DNA from: Promethearchaeota archaeon
GTDB taxonomy: Archaea; Asgardarchaeota; Lokiarchaeia; Sigyniarchaeales; SOKP01
Direction: 5' to 3'
Length of the DNA stretch: 64,000 nucleotides
Assembly: GCA_016840085.1 (NCBI GenBank)
Contig: JAEOTA010000036.1
Location: 100,813-164,812 of the forward strand
Position 1 is the stretch's first letter. Every line of letters starts with the position of its first letter. A model generated the notes under the pieces. It was not told the DNA's origin, made no database searches, and saw only the letters and a program-made list of their open reading frames with translations. This document shows positions 8,094 through 17,580 of the stretch, piece after piece. The position numbers and the translations under genes were made by a program.

Positions 8094-10003
8094 ACTATCA
8101 TTTCACTTCTACCGCGATTGGCCCAAGCATAATAAGGAATTTGTTTCAGATTTTGTTTCTTATGTTCAATTTTGGATTCTTTAACACAATTAATATCTCC
8201 AGTAATTATAACCAATCCATTTAATATATCATCCCGATATTCTGCTTTTAGTTCAGCAGTATCCTTTAATAACAAATTAAATATTGAATCCCCTTTGTTA
8301 TCTATACTTTCGCTACAATAAACAATAGGACCACGTTCAATAGCGACTTTCTTCGCATTATCTTCAACTTTTTCATGGCTTAGAACTCTTCTAATTGGCA
8401 TAGGTATGTTTAATTCAATTGTATCATTATCTCTCCATGCACGCTGAATTTTAACATACCCCTTTTCTATTTCAAAGTCAACCAATTTATTATTAATTAC
8501 TATACTTACTTCCAAATCATTTGATTTCAAATAATAATATAAATCGCTAGGTTCTGGCCTGTTCTGTGCCCAACCAGGAATGCGGATTGCGATAATTAAT
8601 TCTCTCATTTGAGGGAGACTAATTGTAAATTTCACATTTCCCTCCCAAGGATAATCTGTTTTTTGAGTAATAGAGATTTTCATATTCTCAAGTAAAATCG
8701 TTGCCACACTTCCAATAAACAGATTAATAAAAATTGTCTTTTCCTTTATTGAATAAATGTAATTAGGAATTTGAGGTATAAAGCGCACGATATTAGTAGG
8801 ACAACAAGGGCATTTCCACCAAGACCTTCTATCAACATTTCCTTTTGAAGCGAGAGGATTAATATAGAAAAATTTTTTACCATCTAATGATACTCCTGAG
8901 AGGAACCCATTATATAATGCTCGTTCTAAAATATCAATATACTTTGCATCTCCATATAGTAAAAAAAGACGGTAATTCCAGAATATATTGGCAATAGCTG
9001 CACAGGTTTCAGCATAAGCTTCGAAGTTAGGTAAGTCATAATTTTTCCCGAAACTTTCTCCTTCTGTACGAGCTCCAATCCCCCCTGTTATATATAATTT
9101 TTTAGAAACTACGTTATCCCAAATAAGGTCAATTGAGGTTTTATATTTAGAATCATTGTAAATAGATATTATATCTGTAATTGCTGAATACATATAAGCC
9201 GCTCGAACAGCATGGCCTACAGCTTCATCTTGTTCAATAATTTTTTTATGGGATTGGTTATATTCGGGGGATCTTGCATCTTCAAAATAGATTTTAAATT
9301 TAGTTAAATAATCTTCAAAATCGAATGCTTCAGTAGAACCACGAATATCTAAGAAAAATTTTGCTATATCTAAATATTTTTCATTATTTGTTTGCTTATA
9401 TAGTCGAATTAATGCTATTTCAATTTCTTGATGACCTGGAATTCTTTCGAGTTTTCCTGGACCAAATTCTCTATTTATTAAATCTGCACTTTTAATTGCC
9501 ACGTTTAATAGTTTTATTTTACCTGTAGCTTTGTAGTAAGCAATTCCCGCTTCAATAAGATGCCCCATATTGTATAATTCATGACTTAATATTGAAACTA
9601 ATTCCCATCTTTCTTTCCCAGCCAATACGTGAGGTTTACCAGGATTTATTGTACGAGTAGTATATAAATAACCATCATCTTCTTGAGCTGCCGCTATTTT
9701 TTCAATTAAATTATCGAGATATTCTTCAAGCTTGGGATCAGGGAAATGGATTAATGAATAGGCTGCTCCTTCAATTACTTTAAAAACATCAGAATCATCA
9801 AAAGGAAAGATTGGCTTTTTTCCATCATTCAATAATCCTGCTGCTCTTGAAAAATTGTCAATACGTCCAGTTTTTTCACATTTCTTAAATGCATGAGGAA
9901 TTGTAATAAGATGATTGATTTCTATTCTAGGCGCCCAAAATTTATCATTAATTCTTACTTGAGTAAGAGAAATTGGATGAATTGCATAATCTGAAGAATT
10001 CAA
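8075..10003 (-). CDS. GH127-family beta-L-arabinofuranosidase-like protein
   Basis: 642 residues, the usual size of DUF1680/GH127 enzymes, which release beta-L-arabinofuranose with a zinc-bound cysteine nucleophile. The sequence begins with the typical VRINDKFWAPR and has DDSDVFKVIEGAAYSL near residue 80. The metal site is complete to the eye: Glu and Cys in YAETCAAIANIFWN (about residue 330) and the adjacent cysteines in WWKCPCCPTNIVR (about 396-397), which replace the common CCPPN by CCPTN. There is no signal peptide, so it is cytoplasmic or unconventionally exported. No other sugar genes are near. Horizontal acquisition from bacteria is possible but not shown. Confidence 0.88.
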   Translation of the reverse strand: MNSSDYAIHPISLTQVRINDKFWAPRIEINHLITIPHAFKKCEKTGRIDNFSRAAGLLNDGKKPIFPFDDSDVFKVIEGAAYSLIHFPDPKLEEYLDNLIEKIAAAQEDDGYLYTTRTINPGKPHVLAGKERWELVSILSHELYNMGHLIEAGIAYYKATGKIKLLNVAIKSADLINREFGPGKLERIPGHQEIEIALIRLYKQTNNEKYLDIAKFFLDIRGSTEAFDFEDYLTKFKIYFEDARSPEYNQSHKKIIEQDEAVGHAVRAAYMYSAITDIISIYNDSKYKTSIDLIWDNVVSKKLYITGGIGARTEGESFGKNYDLPNFEAYAETCAAIANIFWNYRLFLLYGDAKYIDILERALYNGFLSGVSLDGKKFFYINPLASKGNVDRRSWWKCPCCPTNIVRFIPQIPNYIYSIKEKTIFINLFIGSVATILLENMKISITQKTDYPWEGNVKFTISLPQMRELIIAIRIPGWAQNRPEPSDLYYYLKSNDLEVSIVINNKLVDFEIEKGYVKIQRAWRDNDTIELNIPMPIRRVLSHEKVEDNAKKVAIERGPIVYCSESIDNKGDSIFNLLLKDTAELKAEYRDDILNGLVIITGDINCVKESKIEHKKQNLKQIPYYAWANRGRSEMIVWLARE

Positions 10004-10152
10004 AATATCCTCTTTAAAAAAAAATAACTATTATTGATTACAAGTTTAAATTAGATAAATTAAAAAAATGTAAAATAATTAACTATTTTAAGTTTTTAAA
10101 ATTGATTTGATAATATCCACTTCTTCCTGAGAGTAGAATTAAAAAAATAAAA

Positions 10153-11292
10153 TTAAGTTTTCTCTAATTCCATCTCGGAAATCGCTTTCCCAGATCGAAA
10201 TGGAATATCCTCAAGAGATATCCCAGCTTCATAATTGAATTTCTCTTTAAATGCTTCATTTAATGACTGGAAATATAATGACAACGGTAAATTCTGCGGA
10301 CAATTATTATCGCAGTTTCCACATTCAACACATCGATCAGCAACATGAGCTACCCTTGTTAATTGATACGTTGCATTATCAATGATTTTCTCCTTTCTCT
10401 TCTTCATAAGAATACAATCAACGCAGTAGCAAACTGGGCATCCTCGGATACACGTGTTACACATAGTACATTTGAGTAGTTCTGCAATTTTATCTTCTTG
10501 TGATAAGTTATTCCATTCTTCTAAGTCATTTGCTCGTTTTTCTTTTGCTTTTTCAATTATTTCGTTGTATTTATCTGTATGTTCCTTTTTCCTTTTATCG
10601 GGAAGGATTTTCTTCCCAATACCTGATTTTTCAAGAACATCATTTCCCTTATCAGAATAAACTTTTAAAATTATTTCATCAGAGTCTATGGGGGTTCCGA
10701 TATCGCTCACAGTTAAGTCAGCTACAACTGGGATTTTTCGATAGCATCGTAAACAATTTTCTGCGACAGAAAGATCGAGTTCTTTTATGCTTCCATCATC
10801 CATCTTAACAATTAAGCCTTTATCTCCTACTTTTTCCTTGACAATTTTAGTAGGATCAACATCCTTGATTTTTCTCATTTCACGTCCTGCTTTAGGAAGC
10901 ATTCCTCTATCTTCAATACCAATTATAAAAAGATTATCGAGCTTAACTTGTCTAATTTTAGCAAGTTCTATTAATGCTCTGGTGTCGCAAGGGCGTGCTA
11001 TAAGCCCCACTTTCTCATTCATAGCCCCTGCTACAGATTTATGCAAAAATTTAGAAGCTGAATCTGTTCTTGCGTATCCAAACGCAATCAATGGGGACAA
11101 AGGAAAATCTTTTAGATCTTCTTCTTTTTCTACTAATTTTGGTTGAACAGTAAACCTATCAATTGCACCTGATTTTTTATCAACTCTCAATTGAGCGCCG
11201 ATTATCTTATCAACTACTTTTTCTCTTAATAAAGAACTTAATATTTTGGGAAAATCTTCCAATTTTATCAGATATTCTGCCATTGCATCCAT
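10153..11292 (-). CDS. FrhB/FdhB-type F420-hydrogenase/dehydrogenase beta-subunit family protein
   Basis: About 380 residues. The N-terminal two thirds match the coenzyme F420 hydrogenase / formate dehydrogenase beta family, with ARPCDTRALIELAKIRQ (about residue 100) and NLFIIGIEDRG following. The C-terminal part has cysteine motifs CTMCNTCIRGCPVCYCVDC and CVECGNCDNNCP for two or more 4Fe-4S clusters. A TTG at 11307 is also in frame, but ATG at 11292 or 11283 is more likely. It is the third gene of the hdrA-mvhD transcript, 85 bases after the SECIS-like hairpin. In such clusters it passes electrons between F420, NAD(P) or formate and the HdrA flavin; the donor here is unknown. Confidence 0.8.
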   Translation of the reverse strand: MDAMAEYLIKLEDFPKILSSLLREKVVDKIIGAQLRVDKKSGAIDRFTVQPKLVEKEEDLKDFPLSPLIAFGYARTDSASKFLHKSVAGAMNEKVGLIARPCDTRALIELAKIRQVKLDNLFIIGIEDRGMLPKAGREMRKIKDVDPTKIVKEKVGDKGLIVKMDDGSIKELDLSVAENCLRCYRKIPVVADLTVSDIGTPIDSDEIILKVYSDKGNDVLEKSGIGKKILPDKRKKEHTDKYNEIIEKAKEKRANDLEEWNNLSQEDKIAELLKCTMCNTCIRGCPVCYCVDCILMKKRKEKIIDNATYQLTRVAHVADRCVECGNCDNNCPQNLPLSLYFQSLNEAFKEKFNYEAGISLEDIPFRSGKAISEMELEKT

Positions 11293-11392
11293 GTATTTCC
11301 AACTCAATTATTTAGACTTACATTGATTTTTATTTTTGTATTAAATCTTCAAAATTTTTAATAGATTTATTTATAATTATAATAACTTTATT

Positions 11393-11465
11393 ATGTGTTA
11401 TATGGTGCTCCCATTTCTTCAACTGAGTTCTCATTTTTTCAACTCAGTTTCATTAGTCAACACAT
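11393..11465 (-). promoter_or_regulatory. SECIS-like RNA element in the mvhD 3' region
   Basis: On the minus strand, starting 7 bases after the mvhD stop, an outer stem ATGTGTT (11465-11459) pairs with AACACAT (11399-11393). An inner perfect 9-bp stem AACTGAGTT (11449-11441) pairs with AACTCAGTT (11429-11421), with an 11-base A-rich loop. The inner stem is flanked on the 5' side by ATGA and on the 3' side by GAAG, which is the sheared G.A quartet arrangement of the eukaryotic SECIS core, and the loop has the unpaired adenines expected there. Lokiarchaeota are known to have eukaryote-like SECIS elements. It would direct UGA decoding in mvhD and probably hdrA. Confidence 0.75.
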
Positions 11466-11471
11466 TAATTT

Positions 11472-11924
11472 TTAAGCCTTAGCTGTTGCTTTAGCTTTTT
11501 CTTGTGCATCGCTTTTTTTTCGTAAAGGATTCGGACCTAGTTCTCGAATTAATTTATCGAATTCTGTTGCTACTTTCTGGAATTTTGCACCTTCTGCGGA
11601 ACTACAATATTCCATTTTTATTCTCTTCGGATTTATTCCTACAGTTTTAGTAACTTCATTGAGATATTCTACTAAACGATAAGCAAAATAATTACCGCTC
11701 TCGTAATCACATTCTCCCGGATATCATCCAACAATTAAAATTCCGTCAGCACCTCTGCCAAAAGCTCTCATTACTAGATCTACTCCTACTCTTCCCGTGC
11801 AAGGAACTAACACTGTTCTTAGGGACGTTGGATACTGAGCCCGAATAGTTCCCGCCATATCTGCACCACCATATCCTCATTTTAAACATAAAAATGCTAA
11901 TATTTTTATATCCTCATTTGTCAT
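11472..11924 (-). CDS. mvhD: MvhD/VhuD-type selenoprotein, two in-frame UGA codons
   Basis: ATG at 11924 has AGGTGG (11935-11930) five bases upstream and lies 13 bases after the hdrA stop. Reading UGA at 11879-11877 and 11726-11724 as selenocysteine gives a 150-residue protein with ILAFLCLKUGYGGADMAGT (Sec16), VPCTGRVG, and ILIVGUYPGECDY (Sec67). Known MvhD has cysteine at both Sec positions (CNWCSYGGAD and GCHPGDCHY), part of its 2Fe-2S site. MvhD links a hydrogenase or dehydrogenase to HdrA. Cys13, Cys42 and Cys72 remain cysteines. The C-terminus is a charged, Lys/Ala-rich tail. A conventional reading would leave only fragments here, so the gene is easily missed. Confidence 0.9.
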
Positions 11925-11937
11925 TCTATCCACCTCT

Positions 11938-13914
11938 TTAATCCTCAATTGGTAATAATTCATCAATATATGCAACATATTGATTATCTTTGTAATGTGC
12001 TAATTCTATAGCTTTTGATGGGCAAAGTGATTCGCAAATTCCGCATCCTCTACAGGAAATAATATCCACTTGAATTAAACCCTTTTCATTAACTGAAATT
12101 GCACTATAGGGACATGCCTCAATACATTTATAACATTTAGCACAGCGTTCATCTAATGGTTGAGCACGGATTAATTCCATAGTATATTTCTCAAGTTTCA
12201 TGGGTATATTAGCCGTGGAAGCAGCACCCTTTGCTTGACTAACTGTATAATCTATAGATTTTTGACCTTGACAAGAACCTGCTAAATAGATACCTGGGAC
12301 TTTTGTATTAATTGGATCAAGTCGTGGATGCATTTCTTTTAAAAATCCATCTGGTGTTTTTTCTATATTCATTACCGAAGCTATTTCATTTGTACCTTGA
12401 GAAGGTAATGAAGCTGATGAAAGAACAACCATTTCAAATTCCATCTCAATAACAGAATCTGTACCTACAGGTTCAAACTGTACTTTGAGATTTTTTGTTT
12501 TAGGATCTTCTTCAATTTTGCCTATTAAACCTTTAATAAACATAATTCCTGCATCCCTCGCCCTTCTGTAATATTCTTCATACATTTTTCCTCCGCATCT
12601 CATATCTATATAACTAACAACAATTTCAGAATCAGGATATTCAGACATTATTAGCTTAGAGTTTTTTACAGATAAATTACAGCATACAACGCTACAATAC
12701 TCGTGAGTCTTTAAATCCCTGGAACCTACGCAGTTTATAAATAATATTCTTTTAGGATGTTTTCTATCAGAAGGTCTCATTAGATGACCGAAAGTAGGGC
12801 CATTTGGTGCAAGAATTCTTTCTAATTGTATTTGAGTAATTACGTTCTCATATGTTCCATACCCATAATCATCTCCTTGATATAGATCCCACCCTGTAGC
12901 AACTATTATTGTTCCTACATCTAATTCCATGATTTCTTCTTTTTGACTAAAATCTATAGCTTCAGTATCACAGGCATCTACACATGCGAAACATTCAACA
13001 CAAGAGCCTCTTTCAATATCTGAAATTGCAGGAACTGCTTGAGCAAACGCTATATCTATACATTTTCGTGCAGAGAGATTTTCATCAAAGTAATTCGGTA
13101 CATATACTGGGCATGCTTCCGTACATGATCCACATCCGGTACACCTCTCCTCATTGACAAAACGTGGGTTTTTCTTTACTTGTACTCTAAAATTACCAAT
13201 ATATCCTTCAACATTAATGACTTCACTATATGATAAAATTTCGATATTTTCATGCCTATCAGCTTCAAGCATTTTAGGGCCAAGAATTCATATACTACAG
13301 TCATCTGTAGGAAATGTTCGATCAAGTTGGGACATTCGTCCTCCAATTGTAGTATTCTTTTCTACTAAATATACTTTATAACCTGCATCGCCTAAATCTA
13401 TAGCTGCACTTAATCCAGCAATTCCTCCTCCAATGACTAGAGAAGTTGGATTTATTGGAACAGTTTTTGTGGGAATATCTTCTAACAATTGTGCTCGTGA
13501 GATTCCTGCTTTTATTAATTCAATTGCCTTTAATGTTGCTTTATCTCGAATTTCTTTTGCCTGATGAACATAACTACAATGCTCTCTAATATTAGAGAAC
13601 TCTAAATATCTCTGTGGTATACCTGCTTCTTTTAAGATTCCATGAAAAACAGGTTCATGTGTTAAAGGAGTTCAAGCGGCAACAACAATACGATTAAATC
13701 CCTTTTCTTCTATTTGTTCCTTAATATACTCGGCACCACCAGAAGTACACATGTTTAAATATTCATAACTATACACGTTAGGTAATCTATCAATTTCATT
13801 TACGATTTTTGGAATGTCCAAAATACCTGCTATGTTAATGCCTCAGCGACACACAAATACGCCAACTACTGGCAATTCATTGTTATTATTATCATTGGTC
13901 TGTTTTTCAGACAA
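11938..13914 (-). CDS. hdrA: HdrA selenoprotein, three in-frame UGA codons
   Basis: Start TTG at 13914, preceded by AGGTGG (13925-13920) at five bases. The frame runs 658 residues if UGA at 13845-13843, 13674-13672 and 13290-13288 are selenocysteine (Sec24, Sec81, Sec209). Each replaces a conserved HdrA cysteine: VFVCRUG, VVAAUTP and DCSIUILGPK. Other hallmarks are the FAD motif VIGGGIAGLSAA (about residue 150), CTGCGSCTEACP, CVECFACVDAC, and a C-terminal double ferredoxin CAKCYKCIEACP plus CRGCGICESLCP. HdrA carries the bifurcating flavin of heterodisulfide-reductase complexes. hdrB/hdrC are not adjacent. Sec at the third site is known in methanogens, and multi-Sec proteins are known in Lokiarchaeota. 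Confidence 0.93.
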
Positions 13915-13972
13915 ATTAACCACCTATATTAAACCTAACCTCCTAAGTTTTTATGGCTATATTTTCTCTTAG

Positions 13973-13995
13973 TTTCTTAGAGTCTTTCTAAGAAA
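13973..13995 (-). promoter_or_regulatory. Perfect 9-bp hairpin in the hdrA leader region
   Basis: TTTCTTAGA (13973-13981) and TCTAAGAAA (13987-13995) form a perfect inverted repeat with a 5-base loop, about 60 bases upstream of the hdrA start. It is not followed by a T-run on either strand, so it is not an obvious terminator. It could be an operator or leader structure. The rest of 13926-14241 is AT-rich and holds no gene that I can support. Confidence 0.4.
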
Positions 13996-14101
13996 TGTGT
14001 TATGATCTTGTAAATAGTCAATATTATTAAAATTAAATTATTATCAAATTTTAATTCAATTCTTCAATCATCTGATAAATTAATCGAAGTACCATCTTTA
14101 A

Positions 14102-14123
14102 GAAAAAAAAAAGAGAAAAAAAG
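14102..14123 (-). terminator. T-rich terminator after aor
   Basis: On the minus strand this is a long pyrimidine tract with runs of seven and ten T, about 120 bases after the aor stop. Oligo-T tracts are the usual archaeal termination signal. Confidence 0.4.
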
Positions 14124-14241
14124 AATTTTATTATTTATTTTAAGTTTTTTAATAGGTTGATGACAAAGAGATTTTTCGCGCCTTTCATCTATATCAATAA
14201 TAGAAGATCGAACTATTCGTCTAATTTCAACTTATTTCTCC

Positions 14242-16125
14242 TTAAGATATTATTCCTAATTCTTTTAATTTTTCTTCAGTTGGTCTTCCTGTTTCCCAAT
14301 CCCATCCACGAATACTATAATACTTCTTCAAATTGTCCTCTAAGTCAAGTTTTACTCCTTTTATTCTTCCTGAGGATAAAATTTTCATATTATGATTAGT
14401 TAATCTGTCGTCTTTTCTTGTAATTCCTAAATTACAGCTGATTAAACGTTTCAGATTGTTTATACGCTCCCCAACTTTCATTAGTGATTTTCTATCATAA
14501 TTAAACCCAGTGGCAGCATTAATATATCCGATAATGTGTTCGAGTGAAGGATTTGCAAAATTACAATTCACAGCAGAATCATCAATAGCTCTAAGATCTT
14601 GAAGATTAATAATTCCTCTTTCTCTTCCTTTAATATCATTTCTTCCTTTACTTCTTTTGATACGTAGAACTTGAAAAGTTACATTTCCTAATTCAGCTCC
14701 ATACCAATCACATTTATTATGATTCGCACCTACACATCCAGTCATATAACTTAAAGCTTGTCCTGCAAATGCGCGAGGTTCATGCATGGGTATCTCTAGT
14801 CCCTTTACGTGAGCTGCTAATTCAGGATCAACTTCTAACTTATCAGCTATGATTCTCACACCTTCAGCAAGAACCTCACCTATTCCTTCCCTTTTAACTA
14901 TTTTTTCAATAAGTTTGCAGACAATTTCACCATTTCCCCACTTAATATCTTCTATTGGAATATTATTTAAGTACTTCTTTATTTTTTCAATTCCTAGATT
15001 ATTTTGAACTAAATAAATTAGAAACGCAATTGAGACGCCACAAGAAATAGTATCGATTCCATATTTATTACATAAATGATTTGCAAGAATAACAGGTTTT
15101 GAATTAAATACACCGCATAAAGTTCCTAATGCAGCAACAGATTCATATTCTGGACCGTCAATTTCAATATCTTTACCATCTATATTAATTATTGTTGATT
15201 TACCACACTTTATTGTACAACCTACGCATCCATAATTAAAGACAGGATATTTTTCTCTTAGAGTCTTCCCAGTTAAATTTTCGGCAAAAAATTCTGCCTC
15301 TGTAAAATAATATCCTGGTGTATCCCCGTTAACCATCCCCAGATCGAGATACATATTTGTACCATATAAATTAAAAAGTAAGGAACCTATATTTGCCATC
15401 ATATTTTCTTCCTTTTCGAGTTCCTCCTGCTTTCTTAATTTTTTACCGAGTTCATTATCAGCAAGATTAATCCTTTTTGTTCCCTCTATTACTAGCGCTT
15501 TTAAATTCTTTGACCCCATAAGAGCTCCTAATCCACATCTACCTACTGCTCTTCTCTCATCATTTATTATTGCTCCATATTTCACAAGGCTTTCTCCCCC
15601 AGGTCCAATACAAGCAATCCGAACTTTTGGGTTATTTAATTCATCTTTAATTAGTTTTTGAGTCTCATAACAATCTTTTCCGTTTAAATTTGAAGCGTCT
15701 CTAAACTCAAATTCCCCATTATGGATATACAAATAAGTTGATTTCTCTGCCTTTCCTGAGAAAACAATAGCATCAAATCCACTATTTCTCAAGGAGATAC
15801 AAAACGATCCTCCTGAAGATCCTTCACCCCAAATCCCCGTTAAGGGTGATATACCACTCACAGTATAACGACCTGAAGATGGTCGAATAGTGCCTGTTAT
15901 AGGACCAGTCGCAAAAATTAATGGGTTAATATCTGAATAAGGATTTTCTTTCAATTTATTGTAATCATCTTTTGATAGTAGATCGTAGATTATTTTAGCG
16001 CTTAAACCTGTCCCTCCTAAGTATTCTTTAGCAGTTTTTGGATCTAAATCTTTTATTTCAAAATTTTTTTTGGTTAAATCAACAAAAAGGATTTTTCCAT
16101 TATAACCATATAATTTATCATTCAT
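14242..16125 (-). CDS. aor: Aldehyde ferredoxin oxidoreductase family protein (first copy)
   Basis: 627 residues, the full AOR length. These tungsten/molybdenum-pterin enzymes oxidise aldehydes to acids with ferredoxin. Visible are YNGKILFVDLTKK at the N-terminus, EYLGGTGLSAKI, FATGPITGTIRPSSGRY (pterin region), GALMGSKNLKALVI, the cluster motif CVGCTIKCGK (about residue 293) and MTGCVGANHNKCDW. The family motif holding the last cluster cysteine is kept in this CxGANHxKC form. The gene follows the alcohol dehydrogenase gene by 23 bases on the same strand, so an alcohol-aldehyde-acid route is likely. No dedicated iron-sulfur subunit is adjacent, unlike the second copy at 20.7 kb. Confidence 0.92.
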   Translation of the reverse strand: MNDKLYGYNGKILFVDLTKKNFEIKDLDPKTAKEYLGGTGLSAKIIYDLLSKDDYNKLKENPYSDINPLIFATGPITGTIRPSSGRYTVSGISPLTGIWGEGSSGGSFCISLRNSGFDAIVFSGKAEKSTYLYIHNGEFEFRDASNLNGKDCYETQKLIKDELNNPKVRIACIGPGGESLVKYGAIINDERRAVGRCGLGALMGSKNLKALVIEGTKRINLADNELGKKLRKQEELEKEENMMANIGSLLFNLYGTNMYLDLGMVNGDTPGYYFTEAEFFAENLTGKTLREKYPVFNYGCVGCTIKCGKSTIINIDGKDIEIDGPEYESVAALGTLCGVFNSKPVILANHLCNKYGIDTISCGVSIAFLIYLVQNNLGIEKIKKYLNNIPIEDIKWGNGEIVCKLIEKIVKREGIGEVLAEGVRIIADKLEVDPELAAHVKGLEIPMHEPRAFAGQALSYMTGCVGANHNKCDWYGAELGNVTFQVLRIKRSKGRNDIKGRERGIINLQDLRAIDDSAVNCNFANPSLEHIIGYINAATGFNYDRKSLMKVGERINNLKRLISCNLGITRKDDRLTNHNMKILSSGRIKGVKLDLEDNLKKYYSIRGWDWETGRPTEEKLKELGIIS

Positions 16126-16148
16126 TCTTTTAAATCACTCCAAATAAT

Positions 16149-17444
16149 TTAAAAATCAATAGTTCTGCCGTCCCAGGCATATTCAAACATTCTTTTTAAA
16201 ATTTCTTTATCGATATAACGAGAAGATAAGAGAGCTACTGCATCATTTTCAGCATAATTTACTAAGAGATCTAAATTTTTGTGATATTCCTCCTCATTAA
16301 TAACAGGATTCTTTATTTCTTTCACACATACTGGGCCATCTAATGAATATATGAAATCTTTAACATTTTGAAGAAATTCAATAAATAACTCATCATTATC
16401 TTTGTTTTTAGAATCAATTCCAAAAAGAGGGCATAAATCTTTCCACCTTTCTGAAATTTTCGCTTGGAAAGCGATCGTATAAGGTAGAAACATGCCTACA
16501 CAGAGTCCATGATGAACCCTGCATACTTTCCCTAAACTATGGCCTAAGGCATGATCAATTCCAACGCGAGAATTACTAAATCCGAGTCCTGCCATCAATG
16601 CTGCTAATTGCATATGTAATCTTGCTTCTATATCTTTTGCTCCATATTTATATGCTCGAGGCAAATATGTTATTATTTCTTTAATAGCATATATATTCAT
16701 GGCATCCGTGAGGGGGTTTCCCCAAGATGATACGTACGCTCCTGCTGCATGAGCTAATGCGTCAAGTCCGGTCGCCATGGTTAAAAAAGGTGGCATATCT
16801 TTTACAAAATCAGTTATTAAAACTGCAAAATCAGGAACTAACTCAGAATGGGCGAGGGCTAATTTTTTCGGAGGATCTCGATTTATGTCAGTTAACATTG
16901 CTGCACTGGTAACTTCAGATCCCGTTCCTGATGTTGTCGGAATAGCTATTAAATATTTAATTTTTTTACGTAAACCAAGGCTTCCAAAAGGTAAAATCAT
17001 ATATAGATTCGTTTCAGGTTTCTCGTATTTAATCATTACAGCTTTTGCAGTGTCAATTACACTCCCTCCACCAATTGCCACAAAGATTTTAGGCTTAAAA
17101 TCTTCACATATTTTTACAGCTTCTTCAATAGTATCAAAAGGAGCCTCTGGTTTCACTCCTGACCATACTTTTGACGACATATTAATTTTATTTAATTCTT
17201 TGCTTATTTGGCTGGCAAATTTCACAGTAAAATCATCAGTTATTATTAAAGCCCTTCTATCTTCTTCTTCAAGACTGGCATCTAAGAATCCACTTAACTG
17301 ATTTAATGCTGCTATTCCAAATAAAATTTGTGCTGTTCGAAAAGATGCCATTAATCCAGCTGGTGCTCGTCCTTTCAATGCACCTATAAGATCTTTTATC
17401 ATATCACTTTCATAAAAAGCTATTTGCTCAGGTTCATTTTCCAA
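16149..17444 (-). CDS. Iron-containing (group III) alcohol dehydrogenase
   Basis: 431 residues. The NAD(P)-binding signature AIGGGSVIDTAKA is at about residue 125. The Fe-ADH segments IPTTSGTGSEVTSAA (about 170) and GIDHALGHSLGKVCRVHHG (about 295-313) supply the metal-binding histidines; Asp and His near GLDALAHAAGAY complete the site. These cytoplasmic enzymes interconvert alcohols and aldehydes or ketones. It is the first gene of the ADH-AOR unit. An N-terminal extension of about 70 residues before the Rossmann part is longer than in the simplest family members. Substrate is unknown. Confidence 0.9.
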   Translation of the reverse strand: MENEPEQIAFYESDMIKDLIGALKGRAPAGLMASFRTAQILFGIAALNQLSGFLDASLEEEDRRALIITDDFTVKFASQISKELNKINMSSKVWSGVKPEAPFDTIEEAVKICEDFKPKIFVAIGGGSVIDTAKAVMIKYEKPETNLYMILPFGSLGLRKKIKYLIAIPTTSGTGSEVTSAAMLTDINRDPPKKLALAHSELVPDFAVLITDFVKDMPPFLTMATGLDALAHAAGAYVSSWGNPLTDAMNIYAIKEIITYLPRAYKYGAKDIEARLHMQLAALMAGLGFSNSRVGIDHALGHSLGKVCRVHHGLCVGMFLPYTIAFQAKISERWKDLCPLFGIDSKNKDNDELFIEFLQNVKDFIYSLDGPVCVKEIKNPVINEEEYHKNLDLLVNYAENDAVALLSSRYIDKEILKRMFEYAWDGRTIDF

Positions 17445-17580
17445 AAAATACCACCTCTTTATTTCTTAATGTATTTTTCGATAAAATGTTTTATTAAATT
17501 AACTCTTCTTAATAAATTTTAATTCCAACAAAAACGAATTATTAAATATTATTATCTTCAAATTCTTGAGAAAACTCGAT

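Noticed and set aside
11472..13914. hdrA and mvhD as pseudogenes broken by stop codons
   Set aside because: All five interruptions are UGA, all fall on conserved cysteine positions, and the coding similarity continues unbroken on both sides; a SECIS-like element follows.
16777..17301. 174-codon plus-strand frame inside the alcohol dehydrogenase
   Set aside because: Antisense to a fully conserved Fe-ADH; no motif of its own.
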